A stretch of 64,000 nucleotides of DNA, taken from positions 744,001-808,000 of the forward strand of contig JACCIC010000035.1 in assembly GCA_018907035.1 (NCBI GenBank), read 5' to 3'. Both the position numbers and the translations under genes were made by a program. The stretch comes from Sycobia sp. Sy_11 (taxonomy: Eukaryota > Arthropoda > Insecta > Hymenoptera > Epichrysomallidae). Of the stretch, positions 1-11,813 are shown piece after piece; the stretch's first letter is position 1; every line of letters begins with the position of its first letter. The notes beneath the pieces are model-generated. The model was not told where the DNA came from. It searched no databases and saw nothing but the letters and a program-made list of their open reading frames with translations.

Positions 1-96
1 CGCTCGTCGCCCCCTCCCCTCCCGCCACACGGCTTCCACGGACGCCCTCGCGCAGTGAGCAACGACGTCCACTGGTGGGCTGTATGTGTTTGTTTT

Positions 97-127
97 GGGG
101 CGGGGGGGGGGGTGGAAGGGGTGCGGG
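97..127 (+). other. G-quadruplex-type G tract
   Basis: Four Gs, a C and eleven Gs are followed by shorter G triplets within 31 bases. This meets the usual pattern of four or more G3 runs with short loops on the plus strand. Folding in vivo is an inference. Confidence 0.6.
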
Positions 128-264
128 AGAGATATAGCGGAGCCAGGAGTATTGTCGCCGGAAGTCTCCTCCGGGACTGGCGAGGATGGAGTAGGGGTAA
201 TTGGATAGAGGAGATCGAGAGCAGCCTGCAGCTATCCCTATTTAGAGAATGTGCCTCTCCACTG

Positions 265-285
265 TCTCTCTCTCTCTCTCTCTCT
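265..285. repeat. (TC)n microsatellite
   Basis: Twenty-one bases of uninterrupted TC. It ends ten bases before an AG at 295-296, so it would also serve as a polypyrimidine tract if that AG is a real splice acceptor. Confidence 0.95.
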
Positions 286-1090
286 GTCTTTTCCAGACAC
301 GAGCTTTACTGGACCATGAATCGCGAGTGCCAGCCACTCTACTTCGCTACTTTTCTCCTCGTGCCGCTGTTTAATGCCACCGATACTGGCCAAAGAATTT
401 TCCTTCTTCCGCTCCCTACCGTCTTATATTTTTTTTGATCTTTCCAGTACCTGTGAAAAGACTAATCCCTTTATTTCATTATTATTTAATATTTTTTCTT
501 TCCAGTATTCAATTTGCCTTTGATTTATTGGTTTTGGGGTTCAAAAATAAAAAGCAAAATTTTATTACATCATCTAATTTAAAATTTTACCTAATTTTAT
601 AAGTTTTGGAATTACTGATTAACGTATTTGATATCCATTGCGATGAATTTCAATGTTTATGCTCGATACTCCAACTAGATATGCGCGTATGAAGCAAATT
701 ATAACGGATTACAGTAGAACATCAAAGTATAATTCATTATGCTCCTGCGCCAAGAGAGATTACTCATCCAAAAAAAGAAATAAAGTCTTTTGAGAATTTT
801 TAGAATTCTAGATTTTCTCAAAAAATAAAGTTGTTTTTGATGAATAAATAGTGTATGACTGTAGTTTATGCAGCCAAAATAAGTTTGTGAAGTGCATGTT
901 CCGATATCTGAAGTTAAAACATTATAAATACAAGAATATCGGTAGTTTAATTATTAAATACACTTCCCTTTTTACGATTTTCCAAACTTCCATTTGCGTC
1001 GTATCTTGCCTATGAACGATAAATTCAATAATTCAATTTAATATAAAATCGAAGTAGATTAAATTAGATAGTACTTAAAAATTAAAAATT

Positions 1091-1252
1091 GTACCTAAGT
1101 CGACTTTGTGAATTAAATTAATAAATATTTAATCTAACATATATTTTATCTAACAGTCTTACAGTTTTTATACTACAACATTTTATACTCATATAATGAC
1201 ATAGACTGTCCTTGTTTATAATCACCCCCGAAGAATCTGAAATAGAAATTAC
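1091..1252 (-). repeat. dispersed repeat, copy A (left arm of inverted pair)
   Basis: Read on the minus strand, this segment aligns over most of its length with 1373-1494 and 42601-42726. Shared landmarks in order are a CAGATT, a G-rich GGGG(T/C)TGA box, GGACAGTCT, TCATTAT, a degenerate TA-rich stretch, AGACxG and ATTTATTAATTTAA. Copies A and C also share AATT followed by CA, GTCGAC and TAxG beyond the end of copy B. This shows a repeat family with at least three diverged members here. No coding capacity is visible, so it could be a MITE, the end of a larger element or a solo terminal repeat. The family is unnamed by me. Confidence 0.8.
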
Positions 1253-1372
1253 TAGAAAATATAACATGACTTGAAAATATTAAAAATAAACTATATTCAA
1301 TGTTAGTAAACCACAACTTGAGTTTCGTCCTTAAAGGTGAAAATTGATTATTTTATTTTTATTATTTTTGTA

Positions 1373-1494
1373 GTAATTTATATTTCAGATTGTTCAGGGG
1401 TGATAATAAAAAAGGACAGTCTGTCTGTCATTATATTAGTATAATATATTATTGTATAAAGACTGTAAGATGAATAAAAATTTTTATTAATTTA
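1373..1494 (+). repeat. dispersed repeat, copy B (right arm of inverted pair)
   Basis: This is the plus-orientation partner of copy A. The two are separated by about 120 bases of AT-rich spacer (1253-1372) and face each other, so a transcript or single strand could fold into a long imperfect hairpin. The best-preserved core is the GGGGTGAT box through GGACAGTCT to TCATTATAT. Differences from copy A are scattered substitutions and small indels, which suggests age rather than a recent duplication. Confidence 0.8.
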
Positions 1495-1905
1495 AGGGAG
1501 TACGTAAAATTTGAAATAAGTTTCAATAGGTGAAATTAAAAGAGTAAGCAAATAAATCACGAATCAAAATAAAATATGAAATATTATGAAATATTTACAT
1601 AATAGTTCATCAGTTTAGCTTAACCAAAGAAATAAAATGCAAAATAAAAAAATCAGATAATTGCACATTTCTTGCTGGCCTTTTTTAATAATTGAAAAAA
1701 GTGATACTCCCAAATCGATAATACCACTAAAAAGATGTAATGCTATTGTCATTCGATTAATAAAAAAGTTAAATAAATTATTTAGACGATATTTTTGTAT
1801 TACGAATTATGAATTATTTTAGAAGAGTAATAAAAATGAATTTTCATAAAAGAATTTATTATTCAAATTTGTCTGTAGAATAATAATGCACACTGATTGA
1901 GGAAA

Positions 1906-1960
1906 TTTATATTATATATTTACAGGAGAATGACTTTATATTATATATTTACAGGAGAAT
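1906..1960 (+). repeat. 26-bp tandem duplication
   Basis: A 26-base unit at 1906-1931, running from TTTATATTA to CAGGAGAAT, is repeated exactly at 1935-1960 after a three-base GAC spacer, giving a period of 29. Identity is complete within the units, so the duplication is recent. It lies in non-coding AT-rich DNA. Confidence 0.9.
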
Positions 1961-2660
1961 TTTCCTAGATCATCAATACGTAATGATAAAATAATAAATT
2001 AAATATTAAAAACAGCTAGAGTAGTTTCAACAAGTAATGTTTTAACATTAAAACTTACTTTTTCAGTCGAATCAGTAAAATATGAAGATTTTATTGTTTA
2101 AGAAATATACGAGAAAGAATATATTTTCATGATGGAATTAAAATTGTGAATAATTTTGAATGAACAGAAAACACTTAATTTTGTAGGTTTCACCCAAGTG
2201 GTTTTTAAAATTTAAATTATTATTTTAATTTGTTTCAAAAAACGATATATCATTTATCTATCTATTATCGATAAACGCTGAAAACATATGGATAAAATTG
2301 TTGAATCAGTGAATTAGCATTATCGTTACAACCCGATGAATCGACGTTACACTTTTTGTAATATATTAAGGAATTATATAAGTATTTTAAATGTATAAGA
2401 TTGTTCGTCTCGGCTTATTAAAAATCCTGCGGTAATGCCGTATCATCCATTGTCAAATAATAAATTAAAGAAATATATGACGGACAGTAAAAGTTTTTTT
2501 CAATATCATTTAACGCATTGGCGCAATTAGCATTTCAGTTTTAAAAAGTACTTCGGACTTTACGATAAGGCCGAAGTTTAACGAAGTTCATAAAGGGAAG
2601 AATTATTTGAATTTCAAGAAATAATATAAAAAAGGCGGAATGACTGGCTTTTAAATCAAG

Positions 2661-2723
2661 GCCATAATTCTTTGGGAAATCGTAGCTCGGATATCGCGCT
2701 CCCAGCGGTTATACGTACGCTTG

Positions 2724-2754
<31 letters not shown>

Positions 2755-3810
2755 AGCGCCCGCTTTGCTTTTGATTTATTCTAATTGCTATTTCGATAAT
2801 GGGCCTCGCGGCTCTTGCATTCCCATTATCGAACTCGCCCGAGGACTACGATTGTATTCGAGTTAACGCGAGGCGACGCGACGCGCGGCCCGCCTCTCCC
2901 GCAATTATTACCTAATTTTCCGTTAAATCCTCGCTGACCGCTGAATTATCGCGGCTCCGTCGCTCGAACGTGGCGTTATCGCGATCGCCGGCGACTGACG
3001 GCGCGCAAATCGAAAAACTAGCCCTAATTTCGCGCTCGCAGCCATCGACCATCGCAGACACCGAACCCTTTCTCACACAGCCACGCGGCTTTCCGCGGCG
3101 AGGCGTCTCGTTTGGCCGGCCGGCGATGCTCGCCCGTTCCTCGACCGCCGCGGCCAAAGCGGAAATTCCGCCCGCGGCGGCGGCTTACGAGCGCCGGCGA
3201 CCGAACATCGTTAAATATTGTTTTGCGTATCGCGGGGAAAGCCGCACGGCGCTGCGCGCGGCGGTGGAAGGCCGCCGAGCCCTCGAAGAACCGCGTGCCG
3301 AGGGCGGGGTCGAAACCTCGGCGCTAAGCAGCTTCCGCGTCCTCTAAGCGCGAGCGTCGCCGAAATGCCGGGACGCGCGGTCCGCGGCTCCGAACCGCGG
3401 AGCGCTCGGGGCGAGGCGGGCGGGGGGGGTGGAAAAAAGCCGCCGGGGCGAGACGACCGCACGGCGGGGGCACGGCGCCCGCGAGGGACGCGTTCGAATC
3501 CCATTACCGGACCCGCGCCCGTTAAATAGGTCTCGCGTCGTCGACCGGAAAATACACGCGAGCTCTCTTACGCGCCGCCGCCGTCGTCGTCCGAGGCGGC
3601 GGAGATGTGCAGAGGGGGCTGCGGAATCCGGACTGCCGTCGGGATCAGGGCTGGAGTCGGCTCGGGAGCTCTTATTTGCCAAGCGACGGGAATCGATGCG
3701 TCCTATTACGGCATTTGTGTTGCGGCGCAACTCTGTAACTCCGCAAAATTAGATATCGGCCGTCTGTGCGTGCGCCGAATGAATCCGCGAGCCGTGAAAT
3801 TTTTTTTTGT
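2661..3810. other. GC-rich, CpG-rich block
   Basis: A sharp switch to GC-rich DNA with many CG dinucleotides begins near 2680, next to a (GCC)n repeat. Frames of 60-130 codons are open on both strands at once (for example 3211-3529 and 3344-3752) and encode Arg/Pro/Ala-rich strings in opposing directions, as expected from stop-poor GC DNA. No domain, start context or splice structure supports a gene. The block ends near 3800 in an abrupt T-run. Confidence 0.7.
2724..2754. repeat. (GCC)n trinucleotide repeat
   Basis: About ten uninterrupted GCC units mark the left edge of a GC-rich block. In the one open frame across it, the repeat gives a run of arginines. It is simple-sequence DNA, not a coding signal. 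Confidence 0.95.
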
Positions 3811-6400
3811 TATTGTAGATAGCTAGTAGATGTTTTATGATTTGTCAAGCTGTTTTGGTCTCGTTCAAACCCGAGACTTTCGTTCTTTGCTTATACAGAT
3901 ATATGAAACGTATAGCTGGCCTAATTTGAGATTTTATATAAAGATATAATTATGTTTGGTAATATTCTTTGCTCTTTTAACCTCCCTTGAGCCATATTTT
4001 CTTTGATTGGTGTACAAATTCGCTGGTTCTGTCTAATCTTCAGGATGTAATAATTTCAGAGCAAAAGAAATCGCAGAAGATTTTTCTTGTAAAATTAGTT
4101 CGTACCGCAAACTACGATAAAATTGTAGTTAAAAAAAACAACAAACACAAAAAGTCAAAAAAACAACAAACAGAAGACGAGAAAAAGCCAAGTTTTGATA
4201 CAATGGTCGCAGTGATTTAAATTTGTTTGCAAATTGAATGCATGAATTGAAAAAATTAATGTTCGAACCGTTCAGCAAGAAGTATTAGCAGTAGAAAAAG
4301 GTAGATAATTAACTGGCACAGTACATCTATCGAAAATTCAACAGAATACGTCTGAACGATAATGGCGAGTAACGAAGGGGGGTTGGGAATTTTGAAAAAA
4401 AAAAGTTCGCTAAGGAGGTACGAAAGGGGAGGGATCAAGCGGAGTAGGGGCGAGGGAACGGAGCCCCGGGAACGGAGTTTTTAATTGATAATATTTATAT
4501 CGTAGTCTAGCAGAGCCCCATAGCCCCCCCCTCCCCCACCTCTCCGCGGTACATCCATCTTGGTGTTTTTCTACGGTCGTCTCGTCTCTTCACTTTTCTT
4601 CCCCCGTTCGTTTTCAGCAGCGGGCGCGGAGAGCGTGGCGAAACGAACGAACACGGCGAAACGAAAATAAAATGTAAGTGGAAATTTATCGCCCCGGGCG
4701 ATAGGAGACGTTTCCGTACTTTTAAATATTTTATAAACTTTCTTCTTTCCTCGGTCCTCTCTCCTGGTAGTTCCCAGGAGCGCCGCTGCGCCCGCGTCGA
4801 AGCGAAGGTAGTCGAGCGGCGTGGGATGGGTCGGCGAGGGTTACGGGGGAAGGGGAGGGTGACGAGGGGGACAGGGCGACTCGCGGTGTACCGAGCTGAG
4901 AACGAAAAAAGGCACTTGCGCCCCCCGCGGGGGTGGAGGGAGGCGAAAGCCCTCCTCGGCCGGCTCCCGTCGATTTTATTCCTTCCTCTCTTTTTTTTTC
5001 GGCTCTCCCTTCCACCCCGCCGGCTTATATACATATAGATATCGTAATGTTATTAAAACTTCTAAATGGCTACGGATCGCTTCTCGGAGTTGCCCGAGCA
5101 GTTGCGTCGCGCTTCTCCTCCTCATCGCGCATTTCAGCGCTCCGGGCATTTCTCTTTTTTCCCTTTATACTTTGTATCTCGTGGTATATAGAGGCGGCCG
5201 CGGCGGAGGCGCATCGCTCGGGCGAGAGCGAGTCGACGGCTGCGCCTGGCGCTCGGCAGCCCCGAAATCCGCGAGGTCACCGAAGGAGCTCTCACGTAGG
5301 CTTACGTCGCTCTTTCCTACGCCATTCCTCCTCGATAATAGCCGGGCGCCGTCTACTATCCTTATATCCCCTGAAACTATTTCATTTGGATCGTATTTTT
5401 ATGACTCCTAGAAGACGAGCTCTGAAAAAAGAATTTTTATAGAGCCTTCTATTGTAAGTCTTTAACTTATAGTAGGTCTGTAAATTTCAAGTTTAACGAT
5501 GTGGAATATTCCAGAATAAAAAATTCCTACCAAAAAGAGAATTACTTTTCAATATTGGATCATTACAGTTAATACCAGCAATATCTTCCTTAAATTCATT
5601 TCAAGGTTCGCAGTTTTCCTTGAAAAAATGAGTCTGTCGTTTAAGTTGCTTTTTAAAGTTCTAATTATGTGCATCAAATCGCTTCCCCGGATGTATAAAT
5701 ACATTTACTGCAATGTTGTGATAACAATAAAGAAAATGTTATAGATTGAGAACAATTTTATTTGACCTACTTTTTATACAAATACGGAAGATTTCCTATC
5801 GGACCAAGGGAAGATGTCAACAAATAGATAGATAAATTACCCAATATATTCATGTATTTTTCAATCACTATTACCTATCTTTAGTTAAACCTTTTCTTTA
5901 CCTTCTAATTAAATATTGAAAAAATCCACCTATGAGATTTTTCCATTGCGAGGGGGACGTTGACCTATCGAAATTCAAGATTTCTGATGTCTCATATGAA
6001 GTTATCATTATATTATTTGACAAGACTAAAATATACTTGTTATTATATATAGCTACATGCGGGAGATTACAATGCAAAATATATATTTTTTAAATGATCC
6101 TAGAATGAATTGTTACATATTGAAGGTATAATTCTGCGCTTGAATAAAGAATTTGAAACAGACCTCATTTATGGGGGTATGTGCACCAAATAATAAACGA
6201 AAATTAAAAATAAACTTTGAACGTTTGGTATAAAATAAAATGGATTTTACAATCAATGATTATATTTTAAGGTGAAAAAATTTGGTTATCAGTGTTATGG
6301 GACCGTAAAATTCTTCTATGTACAATAGTTTCTTTTAATAATTCTGGTGAAACAGTGATAAGGAAATTCGTAACGACAGCTACCGAAGATCGCAACAATA
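3811..6400. other. AT block, GC block, AT block without recognisable gene
   Basis: 3811-4480 is AT-rich and includes a small hairpin at 3858-3877 (stem GTCTCG/CGAGAC) and a Lys-rich open frame at 3981-4220 with no ATG near its start. 4481-5440 is GC-rich with C-runs near 4530 and 4920 and overlapping Arg/Ser/Pro-rich frames on both strands. 5441-6400 is AT-rich with stops in all frames and nothing I can name. A GC-rich direct repeat GGCGAAACGAA occurs twice at 4637-4664. Confidence 0.65.
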
Positions 6401-8090
6401 TCTATTGCCAATCACAAGTGTATGCTTCCAGCAATTGCGCGATTGATAAGATCTACCCCGCGTTCTGCGCAGCTCGCACCGGCCGTTGGACCCCCGGGCA
6501 GAATCAATTGTCGCTATCCCATAAAAGAAAGGCGACCGATCGAAGAGCCGTCGAAGCCCGTGTCGCTCGCTCCCTCGCCCTCGTCACGTATCGCCGCGTC
6601 ATCCGATAAGAGGCCGTCGTCGGCGCGCCAGCGACCGAGGCCCTCGCGCTCTGACGTACACGCGCACGCACGCACGCAAGCACGCAGACGTACAGAGACA
6701 GGGATCGACCGCGGCAGCTTCGGAGTGCGATGAATTGTTAATGCCGAGCCATCGGCGCCTTTCAATGCAGCGTCGAGCGACGACCGCGCACGCGGCTTGG
6801 ATCCCGAGCCCCCCCCCCCTTCCCGCCACCACCCTCGGCCCCGCGTATCCTGCACCCACGAAAACTGCAGGGCCGAATCGTCGCCGTTGATGATCCATCC
6901 CCCCCCCCTCCGCATCAGCCATCGCGTTGGCTCGCGGGGCAGGGGGCAGCGTCGGCGGGAGCCGGGCCGCCGCGTAAGTAATAAGTTCTTTTTACGGCTC
7001 CGCCGAACTAATAAGGCATCCGCGAAACAAGCTGAATTATTTATCTTATCATCGACGGCTCGGCAATGCCGTAAAGCCGGGGCCGGGCGCCGTTTTAATA
7101 TTCTCGCAGCCGCGTGCGAATTTAGACGCGCGGCGACTCCTTGGGCGTCCACGCTCTGCCCGCTCTCTGTGTGTGCGCGCACAATGCCCGGAGTGCGAGT
7201 GCGCGCGCGCGTCTGTCTTCTCGCCTCGCTCCCGTCCCTCTCCTAAAACCGAAATTTTACGAAGTCATATTTCAGAGAGACCTCGGGAATATATTTTTTC
7301 GCCCCGGCGATGCTGCTCGCTAATTTGCCAAATTACTTCGGGCCTTTACCCATTTTCCGAGCTCCAGATTTTTCCTCCTCTTGTAAATTCAGAATTTATC
7401 TTTTTAATTTGCGCGGAGAACCGCCAAAGCCACGCTCTTATATTGACGGTGCTTTCAAAAAGTTCTCTGAAAGAATTTCTTGTAAATAAGATTCTTGCAA
7501 AGATAATATCGAACAGAGGTAGGATTTGACGAATTTTGTGCATCTGAACAAAATTATCAGAGTAGATAAAGGAAACAATACTTTTTTTAATAAAACAATA
7601 GTGTACGGTATAGTAGAAAAGTATTAAAAAATAAAGCATTAATACTTGAATAATTTTACAACGACTGACTACCTAGAGCTACACTGAAATTGATATTGTC
7701 TAATAATCAATGAGTATGTCTTATATGCTGCATAAACTGTTGAAATATTTATGAATATATATGCAAGTTATTATTATACTTTTTAATGCTTTTGCACTTG
7801 CTTGATGGGGTAATATGCAGATGAGATCAATAGATTTTGATAAATCACTCAATGATGTATGAAAGAAAATACCAATATCTGTTTCATCGGTTGGTCGATT
7901 GCTAAGGTAGAATACTAATAAGATGAAAAACGTTATTTCTAGATAGAAATTCATATACACCAAACAAGTAAAAAATTCTAATAAAAATAATGTAATTGTC
8001 GATCGACCACTGAGTTTCTTTGAATATCTGAGAATAAATATGTGTTTTAAAAGCACGCGATGAAGAATTTTACTAAACTACGAGAAAACG
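6401..8090. other. GC-rich block followed by AT-rich block
   Basis: 6401-7400 is CpG-rich with an (ACGC)n stretch at 6663-6689, C-runs near 6811 and 6898, and a short CG/TG alternation near 7195-7211. Both-strand frames of up to 222 codons are low-complexity. A GTAAGTAA at 6974-6981 resembles a splice donor but has no credible upstream acceptor. 7401-8090 is AT-rich; frames on the minus strand there are hydrophobic A/T-derived strings without family resemblance. Confidence 0.65.
6663..6689. repeat. imperfect (ACGC)n repeat
   Basis: Tandem CGCA/CGCAAG units over about 27 bases in a GC-rich block. It is imperfect but visibly periodic at four bases. Confidence 0.8.
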
Positions 8091-9125
8091 GGAAACCCGA
8101 AATGCTTAATGCAGGTCGCGGAAGAGGGGTGGCACTGATAAAGCGTAGGTGAAACCTAAGAAAGAGGCATAAATATGAGAAATCGCTCGGCATAGCCAGG
8201 GGGCGCGCGCACGTTGATCTCCCGCGACGGAGGGCGAGGGGCAGATCGCTTTTCGATAAGGTATAATTAAAAATTTTCTCATTTAAGCCCGAGCTAATTT
8301 CGTCTCCGCGGCCGCTGCGGCCCTGGGCGCGCGTTCCGTGCGTTGTATCGCGCGCGGGCGGCGGCTGGCGGAGGGAGGGGCCGGGAGCGGGGGTGGGGGA
8401 CGCCTCCGTACGAAAAAATAACCGCTAAAATACTCGAGCGATAAAGAAGATAAAAGCGCGCGGAGTCTTGTCGCTCGCCTGCCCGCGCAGCCGCGGGGTA
8501 ATTTACATCGGCCATGCGATTCCGGAGTGAGTCGCGAGCTGCGAAACGCCTCGCTAGATAGCGGTAATTAAACGCTCGCGGGGTCGAGCCCGGCGAGCAA
8601 AAAGTACACAAAGGCCCCGGTGGCCCCCGTACCCCCATCCCCTTTTCTGCCCTGTCCGCCGCTGCTTCTTCCGTGCCTCGCCGACCGCCGTTTAATTCGA
8701 TACAATTATCATAATTCGCAATTATCCTGCGGTGGAAACGACGAAGCGGTCCCGAAAGCACTTACACAGACACGCGCACGCCCGCGCACATATATATATA
8801 TTTCGATCGAATTAAACATTCTTCGGATTTGACCGGGCTAGATGTAACTATAGCCCCGCGCGAGCTCGCTATAACGCCGATTGACGCGCAGGTACGCCCA
8901 GTGAAAGTTTTCAAACTCGCGGACTAGAGTTACGCCTATATTATTTCGAGCATGCCTCCACCCTTCCTTCCCGCTTAAGTACCACCCCTCTACGGTTCCT
9001 GGGCATTCGTCGCGATTCGCAGCGGTCGGTTTCGCGGGAATAAATTCGATTAGGTAAATATAAGACGCGAGCTTGGGCTTCTCGCGCGAAATTACCCGAC
9101 AGTGTACAGCTGGTGGGAGCGGAGA

Positions 9126-9185
<60 letters not shown>

Positions 9186-10580
9186 GTATAGGTGTGTATA
9201 TATACAAGAGGGAACGCGCGGGACTTTAAACGAGCTATCATAAATCCCGCATAGTGTAGAGTAATGTAGTGGTAATAGAGTATAAATGGGGGTTGCGAGC
9301 TGAGGTCAGCCCGTCTTAGAAATTCAAACGCTCCTGCTTCCCTTCCTCTCACAACGAGAGAACCTCCAGCCATTCGATCCTTGGACTTACACCAAATTCT
9401 TGAAGTTATTAGAGCACGGTATCCGCCCGATTACTCTGCAAGTCGTATATTCAAGCCTCTCATCTTCGTGAGGCCCAGTCACTCTTCATTGCTGATTTTG
9501 TCATTATTGTTAGGTTTTGTAAAACTAAGCAATGCGGCGCTCGCCACTCTTCTGTACAATGTGGCCGTGCAATGCTGACATCTGGTGCGAGCGCATGGTA
9601 CTGTCCTGTTTTCTCTTGACTAACGTTTCACAGCCTCGGCGCGCGCGTAGCACTGCTCCCGCATTCTCGTCCGAGCTTCGCGCATCTCCTATATAATTCG
9701 CGATTTCTCGACCTGCCTCCTCCCCCGCCCCCTCTGCCCTCTTTTCATTTCACTCTACCTCGTCCCCCGGCTGGCGCAGACCAATTGTAAAACTTCAAAT
9801 GTGAAGCAAGAGCTCCGGCCATTTTCAGTTAATTAAAAACTTCGCTGTTGTTGTTTGCGAGCCCTTTCGTCGCGAACGTATATTTGCGGCTGATTTATTT
9901 TTCGCATCCGTCAAATGTACTGGAAAAGCGAACTGCTTGCTGCGCACTGTCAATCCTCGACAAATTCTAATCTCTTTTTAAGGAATCTTGAATGCCAACT
10001 TTATAGATTGAAAACATTATTAATATATAATAAATGCATTGTTTTTAGTGAAAAAAGCGAATCTAAGAATTTTTTGCATGCTTATAAGAAAGTAACTGTA
10101 AAATTATAAAAGGTACTGAAGAACAAATGTTCTATTATTTAAGAAATCCTTTACATTGATTTTATAAATCAATTTTATGACTAATAGAATTCATATATTT
10201 GATATTGTTAAGACATTTGATTTGTTTTTTGCATTCTTAACTTAGAACCTCTTCATAAGCTCTACCTACATTATCTCTTATTTTTTAAATTACACTAGCC
10301 TTCTATTTTTTATAAACTTCATAATGTTGGGATTGGCCTTCTCTGGAATTTCTGACGCATAAATGGATTAATAAATAATGATTTCCTTATTTAATGAAAT
10401 TCCTTGTTAATTCGTGGAAATATGATGGAGTTCTAATATAAAAACTAACTTACCTATAGTATAAATTTATTTATCAATGTATTTATACAATTTTTGCTAT
10501 ATAAGTAAAACTTATTCTATGCCAGTTGAAACCAGTAGCAATTAGTTAAATCTTTCCTTTGCCCTCGTCCGCTCCTCATA
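8091..10580. other. GC-rich block with long TA array, then AT-rich block
   Basis: 8091-9800 is GC-rich with a (TA)n array at 9129-9179. Sequence after it (9279-9578) stays open for 100 codons on the plus strand but contains no ATG, and the hydrophobic Leu-rich segment near its end matches no family I know. 9801-10580 is AT-rich with short frames only. I see nothing there that supports a gene or RNA. Confidence 0.65.
9129..9179. repeat. (TA)n microsatellite
   Basis: Fifty-one bases of uninterrupted TA, followed by TG/TA variants to about 9200. It lies inside a GC-rich block, where its melting behaviour would contrast strongly with the flanks. Confidence 0.95.
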
Positions 10581-11582
10581 TCGAGAAAATTATTTAAACA
10601 AGCTCGGAATTGGATTTGACCGATACGGCGGACAGCCCCGGAATCCGACACTCGCTCTCGACACGGCATCGCTCTCCCGAGCGCGACAATGGGGCTCGCG
10701 TATCGCCCCCGTAGCCCCAGCCCTGAAAACCGTGAGGCCGCGTCAGCGCGAGAAGGGTCAAGAGAAATGGGCGGGGAAGCGCGGCCGAGGCCTTTTCCGG
10801 GACGACGTAGACAAAGTTGCGCCGAAGTTCACGGGACAATGGAGAGGTGGCGCGTGTCCATATACGGAACCCGTCGGGCTGCCCCGCGCTCTTTCTCCGC
10901 TACTTCGCCGTTCCATGTAGGTTGTGCCGTGATGAGAGGAGGGGGGGGGGGGTTAGGCGAGGCGCGACGTAAGGCGCGGTCGGGACGAGCGGCCCTCTGA
11001 TGTAATCGTTTTGGGAGCGACGGTTGACGGGTGTGCGGCGCGTCCCAGCCCTTCGAGGAATCTCATCATACGCTCGCGAACGCTAATTTTTGCGTTTGCA
11101 TTCGAGAACGCGAATGCGCTTCGAATTTATCCCAAGTATGAGAATACCTCCACTCCATATTTTTAAATTCAAGAATTCATATACTTAATGTAAATATATA
11201 GATTAACGTAACAGTTGTTAGCTAACTATTAGCAGAGCTTACGAATATTTCTTTAGCGGAGTGCTTCAGGATCACGATACGATCACATAAACGATAAATT
11301 TAATTTGGTTCCTTTAATTAAATATTATTCATAATTATATTAATCTATTCTTAATTGAACTTCATAATGTAAATGTGAAAATAATAATGAAATAGATCTT
11401 ACGTGTAACTAATGAATTAGATTATAAGAAGGCAATTGTTTCGAGAGCGCCAAAGCAGAAAGGGCATTAAAGTAGATTGGCCTAAGTAATGAAATAGTTG
11501 CGATCGTGTCAAAACATATTTTTTTTTTACTAAGAAAAAGCATTTCAAAAAACAAAAATTAGCCAACTACAGTACATCTATT

Positions 11583-11634
11583 TGTATGTATATGTATGTC
11601 TGTGTGTGTATGTGTGTGTGTGTGTCTGTGTGTA
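11583..11634. repeat. TG-rich imperfect microsatellite
   Basis: Alternating TG with TA and TC interruptions over about 52 bases. Such purine-pyrimidine alternation is a simple repeat; a frame through it gives only Met/Tyr/Val/Cys strings. Confidence 0.85.
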
Positions 11635-11691
11635 GCTTTAATGAAATTTCAACAATGAAAAAGGAAAAAAATAGGCGAGAAAAGAACGGAG

Positions 11692-11694
<3 letters not shown>

Positions 11695-11723
<29 letters not shown>
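11695..11723. repeat. (AG)n microsatellite
   Basis: Twenty-nine bases of AG repeat. GAGAG is the core site of the insect GAGA factor (Trithorax-like), so binding is possible, but nothing else here shows function. Confidence 0.95.
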
Positions 11724-11775
11724 CGCCACGTACGGAACGACGTTATCGCCAAAAGTGAGAAAAGATCATTCATTA

Positions 11776-11813
11776 CCATTAATTACCATTTACTCCGCGA
11801 TGGTAATTAATGG
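11776..11813. other. perfect 14-bp stem-loop with homeodomain-like cores
   Basis: CCATTAATTACCAT at 11776-11789 is exactly complementary to ATGGTAATTAATGG at 11800-11813 across a 10-base loop. Both arms contain TAATTA-type cores used by many homeodomain proteins. There is no T-run after it and no extended pairing, so it is too short for a typical microRNA precursor. It may be a palindromic regulatory site or chance. Confidence 0.75.

Larger units (their letters stand above)
1..480. other. GC-rich edge region with G-run and CT tract
   Basis: This stretch is moderately GC-rich. It holds a long G-run at 97-112 with further G triplets to 127, and a (TC)n tract at 265-285. A splice-acceptor-like TTTTCCAG follows the CT tract and ends at 296. 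A frame of 127 codons crosses the region but runs through the CT repeat as Ser/Leu and matches no family I know. After about 420 the sequence turns AT-rich. No gene is called. Confidence 0.7.
481..2660. other. AT-rich block without recognisable gene
   Basis: This is the longest AT-rich stretch of the window, 2.2 kb of dense A/T runs with stops in every frame. It carries an inverted-repeat pair (1091-1494) and a short tandem duplication (1906-1960). An AATAAA at 546-551 could serve the weak terminal-exon candidate just upstream. I see nothing else in 560-1080 or 1970-2640. Confidence 0.75.

Noticed and set aside
3487..3500. GTTCGAATCCC resembling a tRNA B box
   Set aside because: No A box or cloverleaf upstream in the GC-rich flank; a single B-box-like word is expected by chance.
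3858..3877. T-arm-like hairpin with GTTCAAACC
   Set aside because: The loop is eight bases when the stem is fully paired, and no D-arm, anticodon arm or acceptor stem can be drawn around it. Not a tRNA.
9279..9578. 100-codon frame after a TATAAAT with a TCAG initiator-like site
   Set aside because: No ATG in the frame, and the TATA-to-initiator spacing of 27 is short of the usual 30-31. The promoter-like look is probably chance next to TA-rich DNA.
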